Origin: JAUVKT01 sp964634565
GTDB lineage: Bacteria; Bacteroidota; Bacteroidia; Bacteroidales; VadinHA17
Direction: 5' to 3'
Assembly (NCBI GenBank): GCA_964634565.1
Contig: CAZWLP010000001.1
Span: 34,787-98,786, forward strand
Length of the DNA stretch: 64,000 nucleotides
The position numbers and the translations under genes are program-made. A model generated the notes under the pieces. The model was not told the origin of the DNA and did not search any database. It was given only the letters and a program-made list of their open reading frames with translations. Each line of letters starts with the position of its first letter. Position 1 is the first letter of the stretch. This document shows, piece after piece, positions 35,501-44,613 of this stretch.

Positions 35501-35657
35501 GCTTCGAATAATGGTTGAGATGGCAGCAAGCTGCCAATAGTTGAGATGCCTGCGTCGCAGGCAATAGTTGAGAATTTGTTTTTCAACCCAGTTTAAACCC
35601 AGTCTCAACCCAGTCTCAACCCAGTCTCAACCCAGTCTCAACCCAGTTTCAACCCTT
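35501..35657. repeat. Hairpin array with 12-nt linkers followed by an 11-bp tandem array
   Basis: The left part alternates hairpins and linkers: a TCG-CTT-CGA stem, AATGGTTGAGAT (35510-35521), GGCAGC-AA-GCTGCC (35522-35535), AATAGTTGAGAT (35536-35547), GCCTGC-GTC-GCAGGC (35548-35562), AATAGTTGAGAA (35563-35574). The right part is six 11-bp units, CAACCCAGTCT or close variants (35584-35649), plus a partial unit. The linker word GTTGAGA and the tandem word TCTCAAC are reverse complements, so the two halves can pair. The array fills the gap between two convergent EEP genes and could act as a two-way terminator. Confidence 0.85.
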
Positions 35658-35661
35658 CCTC

Positions 35662-36699
35662 CTATTCCATTTGTTTAACAACAATAATATATACCGGGAA
35701 ATGATCACTATAACCTCCCTGGTGGGTTGTGCCAACATAAGTCCTGAAAGGATATCCCTTGAACTGACCGTCCTGCTGCATCAGGAAATCCTTATTAAAA
35801 ACCCGGGCTGCATAGTAGGTAAGTGTTCTATAATCATTGCCGAGCAGGCCCTGTGAAATTACAATCTGGTCGAAAAGGTTCCATGCGTCGCGGTAGGCCA
35901 GGGATCCTATACCCTGCTTAAATAAAGGAAACATACAGTTAAATAACTCCCCCTCTTCCAGATGATCAATATGATCGCTGGCCCTGAGAACATCTTTCAT
36001 ACTTATATTTACCGGGTCGTCGTTAAAATCGCCCATTAGAATAATATTTGCATCGGGATCAATGGCCAGAAGACTATCAGTAATTGCCCGTGATAATCCC
36101 GCAGCAGCATTTCTTCTTGGCCTGCTTGCCTTTTCCCCTCCCCTTCTTGAGGGCCAGTGATTAACAATAAAATGTACTTCCTCATCAATAAATGTTCCGC
36201 TCACCAACAGCTGATCCCTGGTATAGATTCTTTTCCCCTCATCATCAAACAGGGGTAACTCAAGACTGGCTGAACTTTCAGGTGTAAAATACCTTGGCTG
36301 ATATAAGAGGGCTACATCCACACCCCTGAGGTCAGGAGAATCATAATGGACAATCCTGTAATCAGCATTTTTAAGATAGGGATGTGCTACAAGATCCTCA
36401 AGAACTAATCTGTTTTCTATCTCCGATACCCCAAGTATGGCCGGTCCTCCCGGGATGCCTTCATCCTCACCTATTTTTGAAATAACCCCTGCCATTCTTT
36501 CTATTTTTTCAAGGTATCTTTTACCGGTCCATTCGTTAGGACCATCGGGCGTAAATTCCTCGTCAAGAACACCTTCTGTATTTATAGTGTCAAACAGGTT
36601 TTCGAGGTTATAAAAAGCTACCACACCCGCTTTGAGAGATTGAGAATAAAGTCCTGCAGAAATAAAAACAAGTATAATTATTGTAAGTATCCTTTTCAT
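35662..36699 (-). CDS. Secreted endonuclease/exonuclease/phosphatase-family protein
   Basis: A 345-residue protein with a cleavable signal peptide (ending GLYSQS). Its EEP domain has FYNLENLFDT, GVSEIENR, VNHWPSRRGG, ILMGDFNDDP and YSDHFPVYI. Bacteroidota homologues are secreted nucleases often encoded beside TonB-dependent receptors. It differs from the convergent EEP lipoprotein in length, signal type and sequence, so the two are not recent duplicates. It lies divergent from the TonB-receptor operon. Confidence 0.75.
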   Translation of the reverse strand: MKRILTIIILVFISAGLYSQSLKAGVVAFYNLENLFDTINTEGVLDEEFTPDGPNEWTGKRYLEKIERMAGVISKIGEDEGIPGGPAILGVSEIENRLVLEDLVAHPYLKNADYRIVHYDSPDLRGVDVALLYQPRYFTPESSASLELPLFDDEGKRIYTRDQLLVSGTFIDEEVHFIVNHWPSRRGGEKASRPRRNAAAGLSRAITDSLLAIDPDANIILMGDFNDDPVNISMKDVLRASDHIDHLEEGELFNCMFPLFKQGIGSLAYRDAWNLFDQIVISQGLLGNDYRTLTYYAARVFNKDFLMQQDGQFKGYPFRTYVGTTHQGGYSDHFPVYIIVVKQME

Positions 36700-36787
36700 A
36701 ATATTTATCTTTTGCTGTAAAAATAGGATTAAGTCTTATCTCCTCCAATTTGTTATGGCTAAATTAAAATTTTTACCCAATATTGGT

Positions 36788-36795
36788 TATCTTTA
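36788..36795 (+). promoter_or_regulatory. Near-consensus -7 element of the TonB-receptor/nuclease operon
   Basis: TATCTTTA differs from TAnnTTTG only in the last base and lies 20 nt before the ATG at 36815. The only candidate found in this divergent intergenic region for the operon. Confidence 0.35.
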
Positions 36796-36814
36796 GGCCC
36801 CAATTTTTATATAT

Positions 36815-39319
36815 ATGAGAAACTTAAAATTACTAATTGCGGCACTGGCTTTGTCGGCCATTTCTTTGCCTCAATTTGCACAGCAAAATATTGTTAAAGA
36901 CACTATTGCAGATAAGAATATTTCTGCATTTAAACAGGACCTGCCAACATTCAGCATAACAGATTCTGATGCAGATAACAGTCTGGAATCACAAACAATA
37001 AATGGACTTTTGAGTTCTTCGTCCGATATTTTTGTTTCGACTGCTGCCTATACCTTCGGGCCGGCGAGATTCAGAATAAAAGGATACGATCAAAAATATT
37101 CGACTGTTATGATCAACGGGTTTATTGTAAACGAAGTTGAATCGGGCGGACCATACTGGTCGAACTGGGGAGGCCTTAACGATGTGATGAGAAATAATGT
37201 TGTGACAAGTAACTCTGCACCGGAAGGAACAATTTTTGAGCCTGTTGGTGGCATTACCAGGGTAATAACCAACGCTTCTGAATATAGAAAAGGGCTTAAA
37301 GCCGTATACTCACTTTCAAACCGTACCTACCGGAACAGGGTGATGCTTACCTATTCAACTGGCTTACTTGAAAACAACTGGGCATTCACCGGGTCAGTTT
37401 CCCGCAGATGGAGCCAGGAAGGATTTGTAGACGGCACCTTTTACGATGCAAACAGTTTCTTTCTTTCTGCAGAAAAAATTATAAATAAGAAGCACAGCCT
37501 CAACTTCACAGCACTCGATGCAATGTACAAGCGGGGAGTAGGTGGCGGTTCTGTTCAGGAAGCTTACGATCTTACCGGGTCAAATTACTATAATCCCTAC
37601 TGGGGATTTCAGGACGGAGGCGTAAGGAACTCACGGGTCAGATCATCAAATAAACCCTTAATCACTATTAAACATACCTGGAAGGCAGGAGAAAACACCA
37701 CTATTAAAACAAGCGCCGGCTCATGGTTTGGCAGGGGAGGATATACTGCCCTTAACTGGTACGATGCCCCCGATCCACGACCCGATTACTGGAGAAATCT
37801 TCCCAGCTACTATACTCTGGAAGAAGATCAGCAGAGGATTGCTGCAGGCTGGTCTGATCCCTCTGTCAGTCAGCTTAACTGGAACCATTTCTACACCACA
37901 AACCGAAAAAACCTCTTCACAATGGAAGATGTAGACGGGGTAGCGGGCAAAACATATACAGGTTACAGGTCGAAATATATAATTGAAGACAGGCGCAACG
38001 ATATATCACAGTTTCAGTTTAATAGCAATATAAGACATGAGGCTGGAAATATAACCCTTAGCGGTGGTATATCAGCAGATATTTACCAGGGACATAACTT
38101 TAATGTTATTGAAGACCTGCTTGGAGGCGAATACTGGGTTGATATCGACCAGTTTGCTGAGCGTGATTATCCCGACGACCCCGATGCTATACAAAACGAC
38201 TTAAATAATCCCAACAGGATAGTAAAAGAAGGTGATACTTACAGCCATAACTATACAGCTCACCAGAATAAGTTTGGCGGATGGGGTCTTCTGGAATATG
38301 ATCTTAACAAATTTTATGGATACCTCGGAACAAGCCTCTCGACAACAAGTATCTGGAGAGAGGGACATACCAGGAAAGGATTATTCCCCGACAACTCGTT
38401 TGGAGATTCCGAGCATCTCAACTTCACAACATTCGGAATTAAGGCAGGAAGTGAAATCAGATTAAGCGGAAGACATATTGTGCAATTCAATGCCATGTAT
38501 CAGGGACTTCCTCCAACATTTACTAATTCATTTGTTTCACCCAGAACCAGAAATACTGCAACACCCGGCCTGACAGCAGAAAAGCTTACCAGTATAGACG
38601 CCTCATATATAGCAAGATTACCATGGGTAACAGGGCGGTTAACAGCATATTATACGAAATTCAGTGACCAGACAGAACTGTCGAGTTTTTATCATGACGA
38701 ACTAAGGACCTTCGTTAATTATTCCGTAAGCGGCATTGATAAAGAACACTATGGAATTGAGTACGGGGCAGAGTTTAAACTTACTTCTACACTAACACTG
38801 AATACAGTAGCAGCTATCGGACAGTACATGTGGGTAAGCAACCCAAATATTCTGATAACTCAGGATAATAACAGCGAAATACTAAGTAACGATGAGGTAT
38901 GGGTTCAGTATTTCAGGGTAGATGGTACTCCCCAGACAGCTCTTGCTGCAGGTATCGAGTACAGCTCCCCGAATTATTGGTGGGCAGGAATTACAGGAAG
39001 TTTTTATGATCATATATATATAGACTTTAACCCTGTATCACGCACAAAGGATGAAAGCGGATACTATCCCAACTGGACCTCAATGCAAAAACAAAATTCG
39101 GCCTTCCTTGTTGATGCTTTTATTGGTAAATCATGGGCCGTAGACGATATGTATATTACCCTGAGTGCTAATCTTAGTAATATTACCAATACTACAGACT
39201 TTGTTACCGGCGGATTTGAACAATACAGGTTTGATCCTTCTAACCCGGAAAGATTTCAACCTAAGTACTACTACTATTACGGGTTTAATTATTTTATCAA
39301 CTTCAGTATAAGAATGTAA
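36815..39319 (+). CDS. TonB-dependent outer-membrane receptor
   Basis: An 834-residue outer-membrane receptor with a signal peptide (ending QFAQQN). Its plug domain has RIKGYDQKYSTVMINGFIV and GGPYWSNWGGLNDVMRN, and a 22-strand-type barrel ends in FNYFINFSIRM. It lacks the N-terminal carboxypeptidase-like domain common in SusC proteins. It heads an operon with two DUF5689 lipoproteins and a secreted endonuclease I, which suggests that it imports products of nucleic-acid breakdown (oligonucleotides, nucleosides or phosphate compounds). The substrate is inferred from neighbours only. Confidence 0.8.
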   Translation: MRNLKLLIAALALSAISLPQFAQQNIVKDTIADKNISAFKQDLPTFSITDSDADNSLESQTINGLLSSSSDIFVSTAAYTFGPARFRIKGYDQKYSTVMINGFIVNEVESGGPYWSNWGGLNDVMRNNVVTSNSAPEGTIFEPVGGITRVITNASEYRKGLKAVYSLSNRTYRNRVMLTYSTGLLENNWAFTGSVSRRWSQEGFVDGTFYDANSFFLSAEKIINKKHSLNFTALDAMYKRGVGGGSVQEAYDLTGSNYYNPYWGFQDGGVRNSRVRSSNKPLITIKHTWKAGENTTIKTSAGSWFGRGGYTALNWYDAPDPRPDYWRNLPSYYTLEEDQQRIAAGWSDPSVSQLNWNHFYTTNRKNLFTMEDVDGVAGKTYTGYRSKYIIEDRRNDISQFQFNSNIRHEAGNITLSGGISADIYQGHNFNVIEDLLGGEYWVDIDQFAERDYPDDPDAIQNDLNNPNRIVKEGDTYSHNYTAHQNKFGGWGLLEYDLNKFYGYLGTSLSTTSIWREGHTRKGLFPDNSFGDSEHLNFTTFGIKAGSEIRLSGRHIVQFNAMYQGLPPTFTNSFVSPRTRNTATPGLTAEKLTSIDASYIARLPWVTGRLTAYYTKFSDQTELSSFYHDELRTFVNYSVSGIDKEHYGIEYGAEFKLTSTLTLNTVAAIGQYMWVSNPNILITQDNNSEILSNDEVWVQYFRVDGTPQTALAAGIEYSSPNYWWAGITGSFYDHIYIDFNPVSRTKDESGYYPNWTSMQKQNSAFLVDAFIGKSWAVDDMYITLSANLSNITNTTDFVTGGFEQYRFDPSNPERFQPKYYYYYGFNYFINFSIRM

Positions 39320-39331
39320 GTTAAACCCACA

Positions 39332-40702
39332 ATGAATAATACCATGAAAATATCATATAAAATAGCGCTGACCCTTTTTGCAATATTTATAGCAGCTGTA
39401 GCATGTGTCGAAAAATTTGATACTCCTCCGGAAAATGTCCCCTTCGAAACCGGGACAATAGTTAGCATCAGCCAGCTTAAAGCACTTTATGACGACGAGC
39501 TGTTAAAAGACTGGTTCGACCGCACTCCTGTAGAAATAACTGATAACTGGGCCATAAGGGGTATCGTTACCGGAAGTGATAAAAAGGACGGAAATCTCTA
39601 TAAGGAAGGATATATTGAAGATGCATCTTCCGGCATACTGCTAAAATTTGAATCAACAGGCGGATTCTACCTGGGCGATTCGGTTATTATAAATGTTAAA
39701 GGTCTTTTCCTTGGAGACTATGGAGACTTTGTTCAAATGGGCGGAGTCCCTTATACAGATGCAGGCGGAAGCCTCAGGGTCTCGGGATTCAATAAAGATA
39801 AACAGATGATAATAGTATCTGTCGGTAATGCTTCACACCCTACCCTGACTACAATAAGCGAGATAGAGTCGGGTGATTTCCTTGGCAAATTAGTAACTCT
39901 GAATGATGTTCAGTTCTCAGGTGGTGATATAGGCAAAACATACGCCGACCCCGTGTCTGACCCTCCACAATCAATGAATCGCTACCTCGAAGATTGTGAC
40001 GGCAACAGTATTATTGTAAGGAGCAGTGGATATTCGACTTTTGCAGGCGACCCCCTGCCCGAAGGTAATGGCACTATTACAGGGATTGTAACAAAATTTA
40101 ATACCGACCTGCAGATAATTATAAGAGATATCAGCGAAGTGGATATGACAGGAGAGCGTTGCGCTCAGGTGCTCGGAACACTGGGATCGCCGGTGGAAAC
40201 TCTGAGTGAAGATTTTGAGGGCTTTGCAGATTATGATAATATTGAAGTAGACGGATGGCAGAGTATGATAGTAAAGGGAGGAAGATACTGGATAGCACAG
40301 GAATTCGACAATAATTTATATATGCAGGCCTCAGGCCATAATTCAGGGGTTGACGAAATGGAAACCTGGGTTATTACCCAACCCATAACTATATCTGCCC
40401 AGAAAGTTCTTACATTCAGATCGGCAATGGCTTACTGGGAGCATGACCCCGGCAATGATCCCTTTGAACTCCTTTTTTCTACCGATTATAACGGAACAAA
40501 TATAGAATCTGCTACATGGACTCCTCTCACTGCAGTCTTAGCCGACGACGACAATAGCAACTATGAATGGGTGGCTTCGGGTGATATTAATCTCCCTGTA
40601 CAGACAGGAGCATCAGGTGTTATTGCCTTTAAGTATTCGGGAAGTAATACCGAAAGTACAAGTTTTATAATTGATGATGTTGTTGTAAGTGCAGCTAAAT
40701 AA
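39332..40702 (+). CDS. DUF5689 / choice-of-anchor J lipoprotein (first copy)
   Basis: A 456-residue surface-type lipoprotein with a signal ending AAVACVEK. The N-terminal half is a DUF5689 region, an OB-fold-like domain recognised by AIRGIVTGSDKKDGN, LYKEGYIEDASSGILL and the closing EGNGTITGIVTKFN plus IIIRDISEVDMTGERC. The C-terminal half is a choice-of-anchor J-type jelly-roll (LSEDFEGF ... LPVQTGASGVIAFKYSG). It takes the place a SusD protein would have next to a TonB receptor, 12 nt downstream of it. ATG 39344 is an alternative start. Ligand unknown; the OB-like part makes nucleic acid worth testing. Confidence 0.68.
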   Translation: MNNTMKISYKIALTLFAIFIAAVACVEKFDTPPENVPFETGTIVSISQLKALYDDELLKDWFDRTPVEITDNWAIRGIVTGSDKKDGNLYKEGYIEDASSGILLKFESTGGFYLGDSVIINVKGLFLGDYGDFVQMGGVPYTDAGGSLRVSGFNKDKQMIIVSVGNASHPTLTTISEIESGDFLGKLVTLNDVQFSGGDIGKTYADPVSDPPQSMNRYLEDCDGNSIIVRSSGYSTFAGDPLPEGNGTITGIVTKFNTDLQIIIRDISEVDMTGERCAQVLGTLGSPVETLSEDFEGFADYDNIEVDGWQSMIVKGGRYWIAQEFDNNLYMQASGHNSGVDEMETWVITQPITISAQKVLTFRSAMAYWEHDPGNDPFELLFSTDYNGTNIESATWTPLTAVLADDDNSNYEWVASGDINLPVQTGASGVIAFKYSGSNTESTSFIIDDVVVSAAK

Positions 40703-40714
40703 ACATAACTGAAA

Positions 40715-41959
40715 ATGATTAAATCTATCAAGAAAACAATAGGCCTGCTGGCAATAATAAGTATACTTACTCTCAGCGCATGCGACAGAGAGCCAATACC
40801 TCCGCCACAACCCAGGATCGAACAAATCTCAATTGCAGATCTGAAAGCTATGCACCAGGGAAGTACAGTGGTAATTGATTCGGCTGTTTTTATCCAGGGA
40901 ATTGTTACCCTTACTCCCGAGAAAAACAATATTCCTGATTTTGTAGGTTATATGCAGGACGAAACTGGCGGTATTACCTTAACAGTTGATGGCAATAATA
41001 ACCTTTCAGAAGGCTCCGAGATAAAGATTTTTTGCGAAGGAATTGAGCTGTCTGATTACAATGGACTTCTCCAATTTGGAAATATAGACCTTGGGACACA
41101 ATCCGAGCTGATAAGTATCTCTGCCGACCCCATCACCCCGGTTAGTGTAACTATCCAGGATATACTTGATGGTGAGCATATTGCTGAACTGGTTTCTATA
41201 AGTGGAGTAGAATTCTCTGATAAAGGAAGCTTCTCGGGTAGTCAGACGCTTACAAACTGCTCGGAGGAAATTGCTGTTTACACAAGATCGGATGCAACAT
41301 TCTCCGGAGATATTATGCCCGAAGGAAATGGAACTTTTGTTGGGGTAGCTTCTGTATATAACGATGCTCAGCTGCTGATGAGAGATCCTGCAGATCTGGA
41401 TATGACAGGTACAAGATGTGAGCCTTTCTTTGAAGGAATCTTCCAGGAAAATTTTAGTTCGCTATCCTATTTAGATCCTGTCACCGTTATAGATGGTTGG
41501 ATAAGCAGTTTGCAAGAAGGTGATAGGGAATGGGCAGGAAATAATTACCTCGAAAACAAATACGTCCAGGCAACTGCGCATGGTTCCGGTCTTGCCAGTA
41601 TGATCGCATGGATGATTACCCCTTCAATTGATCTGTCAAATTCTATAAACCCTGTATTTTCGTTTGATAGTAAGCTTGGTTATCCAAATGGTGCAACTCT
41701 GGATGTTTTTATCTCATCAGACTACGATGGCTCTGCGAATCCATGGAATTATACCTGGACAGCTCTTAATCCAACTCTGCCAACGGAGGTCATTCCTGGC
41801 TCAAATTATTCAGACTGGTTATCGTCGGGTAATATTGATCTGTCAGCCTATAGTTCAACCATATATATAGCATTTGTTTATACAGGTAGTGATGGAGCAA
41901 GCAAGCAAACAACAACCTGGCAGATTGATAATGTAATTATTGACGAAAGCAGTAAATGA
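40715..41959 (+). CDS. DUF5689 / choice-of-anchor J lipoprotein (second copy)
   Basis: A 414-residue paralogue of the preceding protein with lipobox LTLSACDRE. It has the same two-part layout: DUF5689 core (VFIQGIVTLTPEKNN, GYMQDETGGITL, PEGNGTFVGVASVYN, DLDMTGTRC) and a choice-of-anchor J part (FQENFSSLSYLDPV ... TIYIAFVYTG). The two copies share only scattered identity, so the duplication is old. The gene is 12 nt after the first copy and overlaps the endonuclease start by 4 nt. Confidence 0.68.
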   Translation: MIKSIKKTIGLLAIISILTLSACDREPIPPPQPRIEQISIADLKAMHQGSTVVIDSAVFIQGIVTLTPEKNNIPDFVGYMQDETGGITLTVDGNNNLSEGSEIKIFCEGIELSDYNGLLQFGNIDLGTQSELISISADPITPVSVTIQDILDGEHIAELVSISGVEFSDKGSFSGSQTLTNCSEEIAVYTRSDATFSGDIMPEGNGTFVGVASVYNDAQLLMRDPADLDMTGTRCEPFFEGIFQENFSSLSYLDPVTVIDGWISSLQEGDREWAGNNYLENKYVQATAHGSGLASMIAWMITPSIDLSNSINPVFSFDSKLGYPNGATLDVFISSDYDGSANPWNYTWTALNPTLPTEVIPGSNYSDWLSSGNIDLSAYSSTIYIAFVYTGSDGASKQTTTWQIDNVIIDESSK

Positions 41960-43035
41960 ATAATATAAGGTTTATTTCAACCTTATTCCTCTCTGTTTTT
42001 ATAACAGGATATCTCGGGGCCCAGGCTCCGTCAGGGTATTATAATTCAGCTGCAGGATTAACGGGTACCACGCTTCAGCAGGCACTGCATGATATTATCG
42101 ACAATCATACTGTACTAAGCTATACTCCGGGTCTCTGGGATGCCGTAAAGTCAACTGATGCCAGGGGCGATGGAACAGTCTGGGACATGTATTCCGACAA
42201 TCCTTCAGGAATTAATCCTTACAATTACACCTTTGTTACCGACCAGTGCGGTAGTACAGGCTATAATTCTGAATCAGACTGTTACAACCGGGAGCACTCC
42301 TTCCCAAAAAGCTGGTTTGACGATTCATCACCGATGTATACCGACCTTAATCATATCTTTCCGACCGACGGATATGTTAACAGCAAGAGAAGCAATTATG
42401 CCTTTGGTGAAACAAACAGTCCTTCGTGGACATCTCAGAACGGAAGTAAAGTGGGACCCTCTTCTGTTTCAGGGTTTTCAGGAACAATATTTGAACCTAT
42501 TGATGAATACAAAGGTGATTTTGCCAGAACACATCTTTATATGGCTGTAAGGTACTACGGTGAGGATTCTTCCTGGCCGGGAGGAGATATGACAGATGGC
42601 GCACAGCCAAAAGAATGGGCTCTGGATATGCTCCTGATATGGCATAAGGATGATCCTGTAAGTCAGAAAGAAAAAGACCGTAATAACCAGATATATAGTC
42701 TCCAGGATAATCGTAATCCATTTATCGATGATCCCTCTTTTGCAGAAAAAATCTGGAGCGCCACAGGGATAAGCAATAAGAAGATTGAAACAGACGAAGA
42801 TCTGAAAATCTACCCTAACCCCGCAGGTGAAGAGCTTCGATTCACAATAAATGAAAATATAGATTCAGAGTTAAGCATTCAGATCTGCTCCTTAACGGGA
42901 TCAGTAATTAAATATCTTTCAATAAAATCCACATCCGAAAACCATATTAATATCCAATCCCTCGAAAAAGGATCATATATTTTACTTATCAGGACCGGAA
43001 ATAATATCTACAGAAGTCGTTTTATTAAATTATAA
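41956..43035 (+). CDS. Secreted endonuclease I (His-Me finger) with T9SS sorting domain
   Basis: A 359-residue secreted nuclease. After a signal peptide (ending YLGAQA) the endonuclease I domain carries REHSFPKSW (112-120) and DLNHIFPTDG with VNSKRSN (130-147), the His-metal core of the EndA/NucM family, which cuts DNA without strong sequence preference. From about residue 279 there is a type IX secretion C-terminal domain (IYPNPAGEELRF ... GSYILLIRTG ... RSRFIKL), so it should reach the cell surface or medium. It is the last gene of the TonB-receptor operon and gives that operon its likely theme. Confidence 0.88.
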   Translation: MNNIRFISTLFLSVFITGYLGAQAPSGYYNSAAGLTGTTLQQALHDIIDNHTVLSYTPGLWDAVKSTDARGDGTVWDMYSDNPSGINPYNYTFVTDQCGSTGYNSESDCYNREHSFPKSWFDDSSPMYTDLNHIFPTDGYVNSKRSNYAFGETNSPSWTSQNGSKVGPSSVSGFSGTIFEPIDEYKGDFARTHLYMAVRYYGEDSSWPGGDMTDGAQPKEWALDMLLIWHKDDPVSQKEKDRNNQIYSLQDNRNPFIDDPSFAEKIWSATGISNKKIETDEDLKIYPNPAGEELRFTINENIDSELSIQICSLTGSVIKYLSIKSTSENHINIQSLEKGSYILLIRTGNNIYRSRFIKL

Positions 43036-43048
43036 AACCCTTTTTTAC

Positions 43049-43136
43049 CACGCAGAGCGTGATCTTCGCTTCGCTCCGACTTTTTACTTTTTCCCTTCCC
43101 GGTTTCTGGTTTCCTGTTTCCGGTTTCCTGTTCCCA
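43049..43136. repeat. Hairpin plus heptanucleotide tract after the endonuclease gene
   Basis: CACGC-AGA-GCGTG (43049-43061) is a perfect short hairpin with the same AGA loop as a stem at 10753. From 43081 eight units follow with an exact 7-nt period: TTTTTAC, TTTTTCC, CTTCCCG, GTTTCTG, GTTTCCT, GTTTCCG, GTTTCCT, GTTCCCA. The tract contains words shared with the 19.5-kb tract. Confidence 0.75.
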
Positions 43137-43229
43137 CTTCATATAAACATATCTAGAGTGATAAATATGATCTTTTTTTTATAAGGATTTTTTTCTTATT
43201 TTATGGCTCAAATCCTAAAGCTAATTACT

Positions 43230-43592
43230 ATGAAATATCTAAGTATTATATCAATTATTTTCTTGCTGGCCATTTCGTGCCAGAACAACGAATCCCAGAA
43301 GGCTGATGCCAAAGAAACTGTAGCTACTGAGCTTGAAGCTCCGGTGGATTATGTTGAGTATAGTGTTAGTATTGAAGGCATGACCTGTACAGGATGTGAA
43401 GAGACTATTGAAGCAGGAGTTACAAAGATAGAAGGAGTAGGATCTGTTGAAGCTAATTTTACAGATGGAAAGGCCATTCTTCAATTTGATAAAAACAATA
43501 TCGACACCCTGGAGGTAAAAAATGTAATTGAAGCTGCAGGTTATAAAGTTGTGTCATTTAATAAGGTTCCTGATTCTGCAATAGCAGAATAA
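43230..43592 (+). CDS. Heavy-metal-associated (HMA) domain lipoprotein
   Basis: A 120-residue lipoprotein (lipobox LAISC, Cys17) with one HMA/CopZ-like domain containing the metal motif GMTCTGCE. These domains bind Cu(I), Hg(II) or Zn(II) through the CxxC pair. Being a periplasmic or outer-membrane lipoprotein it may trap or hand over metal. An upstream in-frame ATG at 43203 is less likely because the signal peptide begins MKYLSI at 43230. It is 24 nt upstream of the ferredoxin gene and may belong to its operon. Confidence 0.8.
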   Translation: MKYLSIISIIFLLAISCQNNESQKADAKETVATELEAPVDYVEYSVSIEGMTCTGCEETIEAGVTKIEGVGSVEANFTDGKAILQFDKNNIDTLEVKNVIEAAGYKVVSFNKVPDSAIAE

Positions 43593-43616
43593 GCTCTGGA
43601 AGATATCTGATAATAC

Positions 43617-44597
43617 ATGGAAGAAGAAAAAAAGAATCAATCAAAGCGGCCAGGAGAAGAGAAAGATCCGGAGAAAAGCTCCAGACGTGATTTTATGAAA
43701 TCGGTTGGCCTTGTTGGTGCGGCAGCAATAACAGGCGGAGCAGCAATATATTCAGGCTATAAACACGAAAAGTCGAAGGGACCAAAAGAAACTGTGAGGG
43801 TACTAACCGAAGACAATCGATTGGTTGAGATACCGGTTGATCAGATTGAGGAAGTAGCCTCATCCCTTAAAGTATTACAAACCAGGGGACGTGAAGGTAT
43901 AGCCGGACGCAGGTGGGTTATGGTTATCGACCTGGCAAAGTGCCGTAATGCAAGGCAGTGTGTTAACGCCTGCCAGTCGGCTCACGGACTAAGACCTTAT
44001 GAGTATCATATCAATACTCTTGCAATGCAGGAGAATGAGACATCGGCTCCGTATTTTATGCCGAAACCATGTCAGCATTGCGATAATCCACCCTGCGTAG
44101 CTGTCTGCCCTGTCGATGCCACATACAAGAGACAGGACGGGATAGTATTAATTGATAATGAAAGATGCATTGGATGCCGCTTCTGTATTGCTGCCTGCCC
44201 CTACTCAGCCAGAATGTTTCACTGGGAACAACCAAAAGAGATTGATATAAGCGAAGATACCGTCTACGATGTTGAACTCAATATCCCTCAAAGGAAGGGT
44301 ACTGTTACAAAGTGCCTGTTCAGCGCCGACAGGGTAAGAGAGGGAAAATTGCCATATTGCGTATCTGCCTGCCCTAACGGGGTCTTTTATTTTGGTGACG
44401 AAAATGAAGATGCTGTAACTAATGGCACAACTAAAGAGACTGTTCGGCTGAGTCAGCTTCTGGAAGATAATGCAGGCTACCGTCTTATGCCTGAACTGGG
44501 AACTCAACCAAGGGTATACTACCTGCCTCCAAAGAATCGTCTTTTCGATTTTCCAGATGATCAGGGCCCGGACAATATCGATAACAAACATGTTTAA
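43617..44597 (+). CDS. Tat-exported ferredoxin-type subunit (NrfC/DmsB-like) with 14 of 16 cysteines
   Basis: A 326-residue iron-sulfur protein with a Tat-type signal (SSRRDFMKS, Arg23-Arg24) and a helix after it. Cys sets are 109/115/119, 152/155/160/164, 184/187/190/194 and 233/248/252. The second Cys of the first set is Ala112 and of the fourth set Ser236, so two of the expected four [4Fe-4S] sites have only three Cys ligands. It should face the periplasm and pass electrons to or from the NrfD subunit encoded next. No molybdopterin subunit is nearby. Confidence 0.8.
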   Translation: MEEEKKNQSKRPGEEKDPEKSSRRDFMKSVGLVGAAAITGGAAIYSGYKHEKSKGPKETVRVLTEDNRLVEIPVDQIEEVASSLKVLQTRGREGIAGRRWVMVIDLAKCRNARQCVNACQSAHGLRPYEYHINTLAMQENETSAPYFMPKPCQHCDNPPCVAVCPVDATYKRQDGIVLIDNERCIGCRFCIAACPYSARMFHWEQPKEIDISEDTVYDVELNIPQRKGTVTKCLFSADRVREGKLPYCVSACPNGVFYFGDENEDAVTNGTTKETVRLSQLLEDNAGYRLMPELGTQPRVYYLPPKNRLFDFPDDQGPDNIDNKHV

Positions 44598-44613
44598 TTT
44601 GTGAATTTATTAT

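Noticed and set aside
35584..35657. Tandem repeat as a CRISPR array
   Set aside because: The units are contiguous 11-mers without spacers, and no cas gene is in the window.
34590..36699. The two EEP genes as halves of one broken gene
   Set aside because: Each is complete with its own signal peptide and full motif set, and they are convergent.
43081..43136. The tract after the endonuclease gene as a terminator
   Set aside because: It is a 7-nt periodic pyrimidine run without a stem of its own; the separate hairpin at 43049-43061 lacks an immediate T-run.
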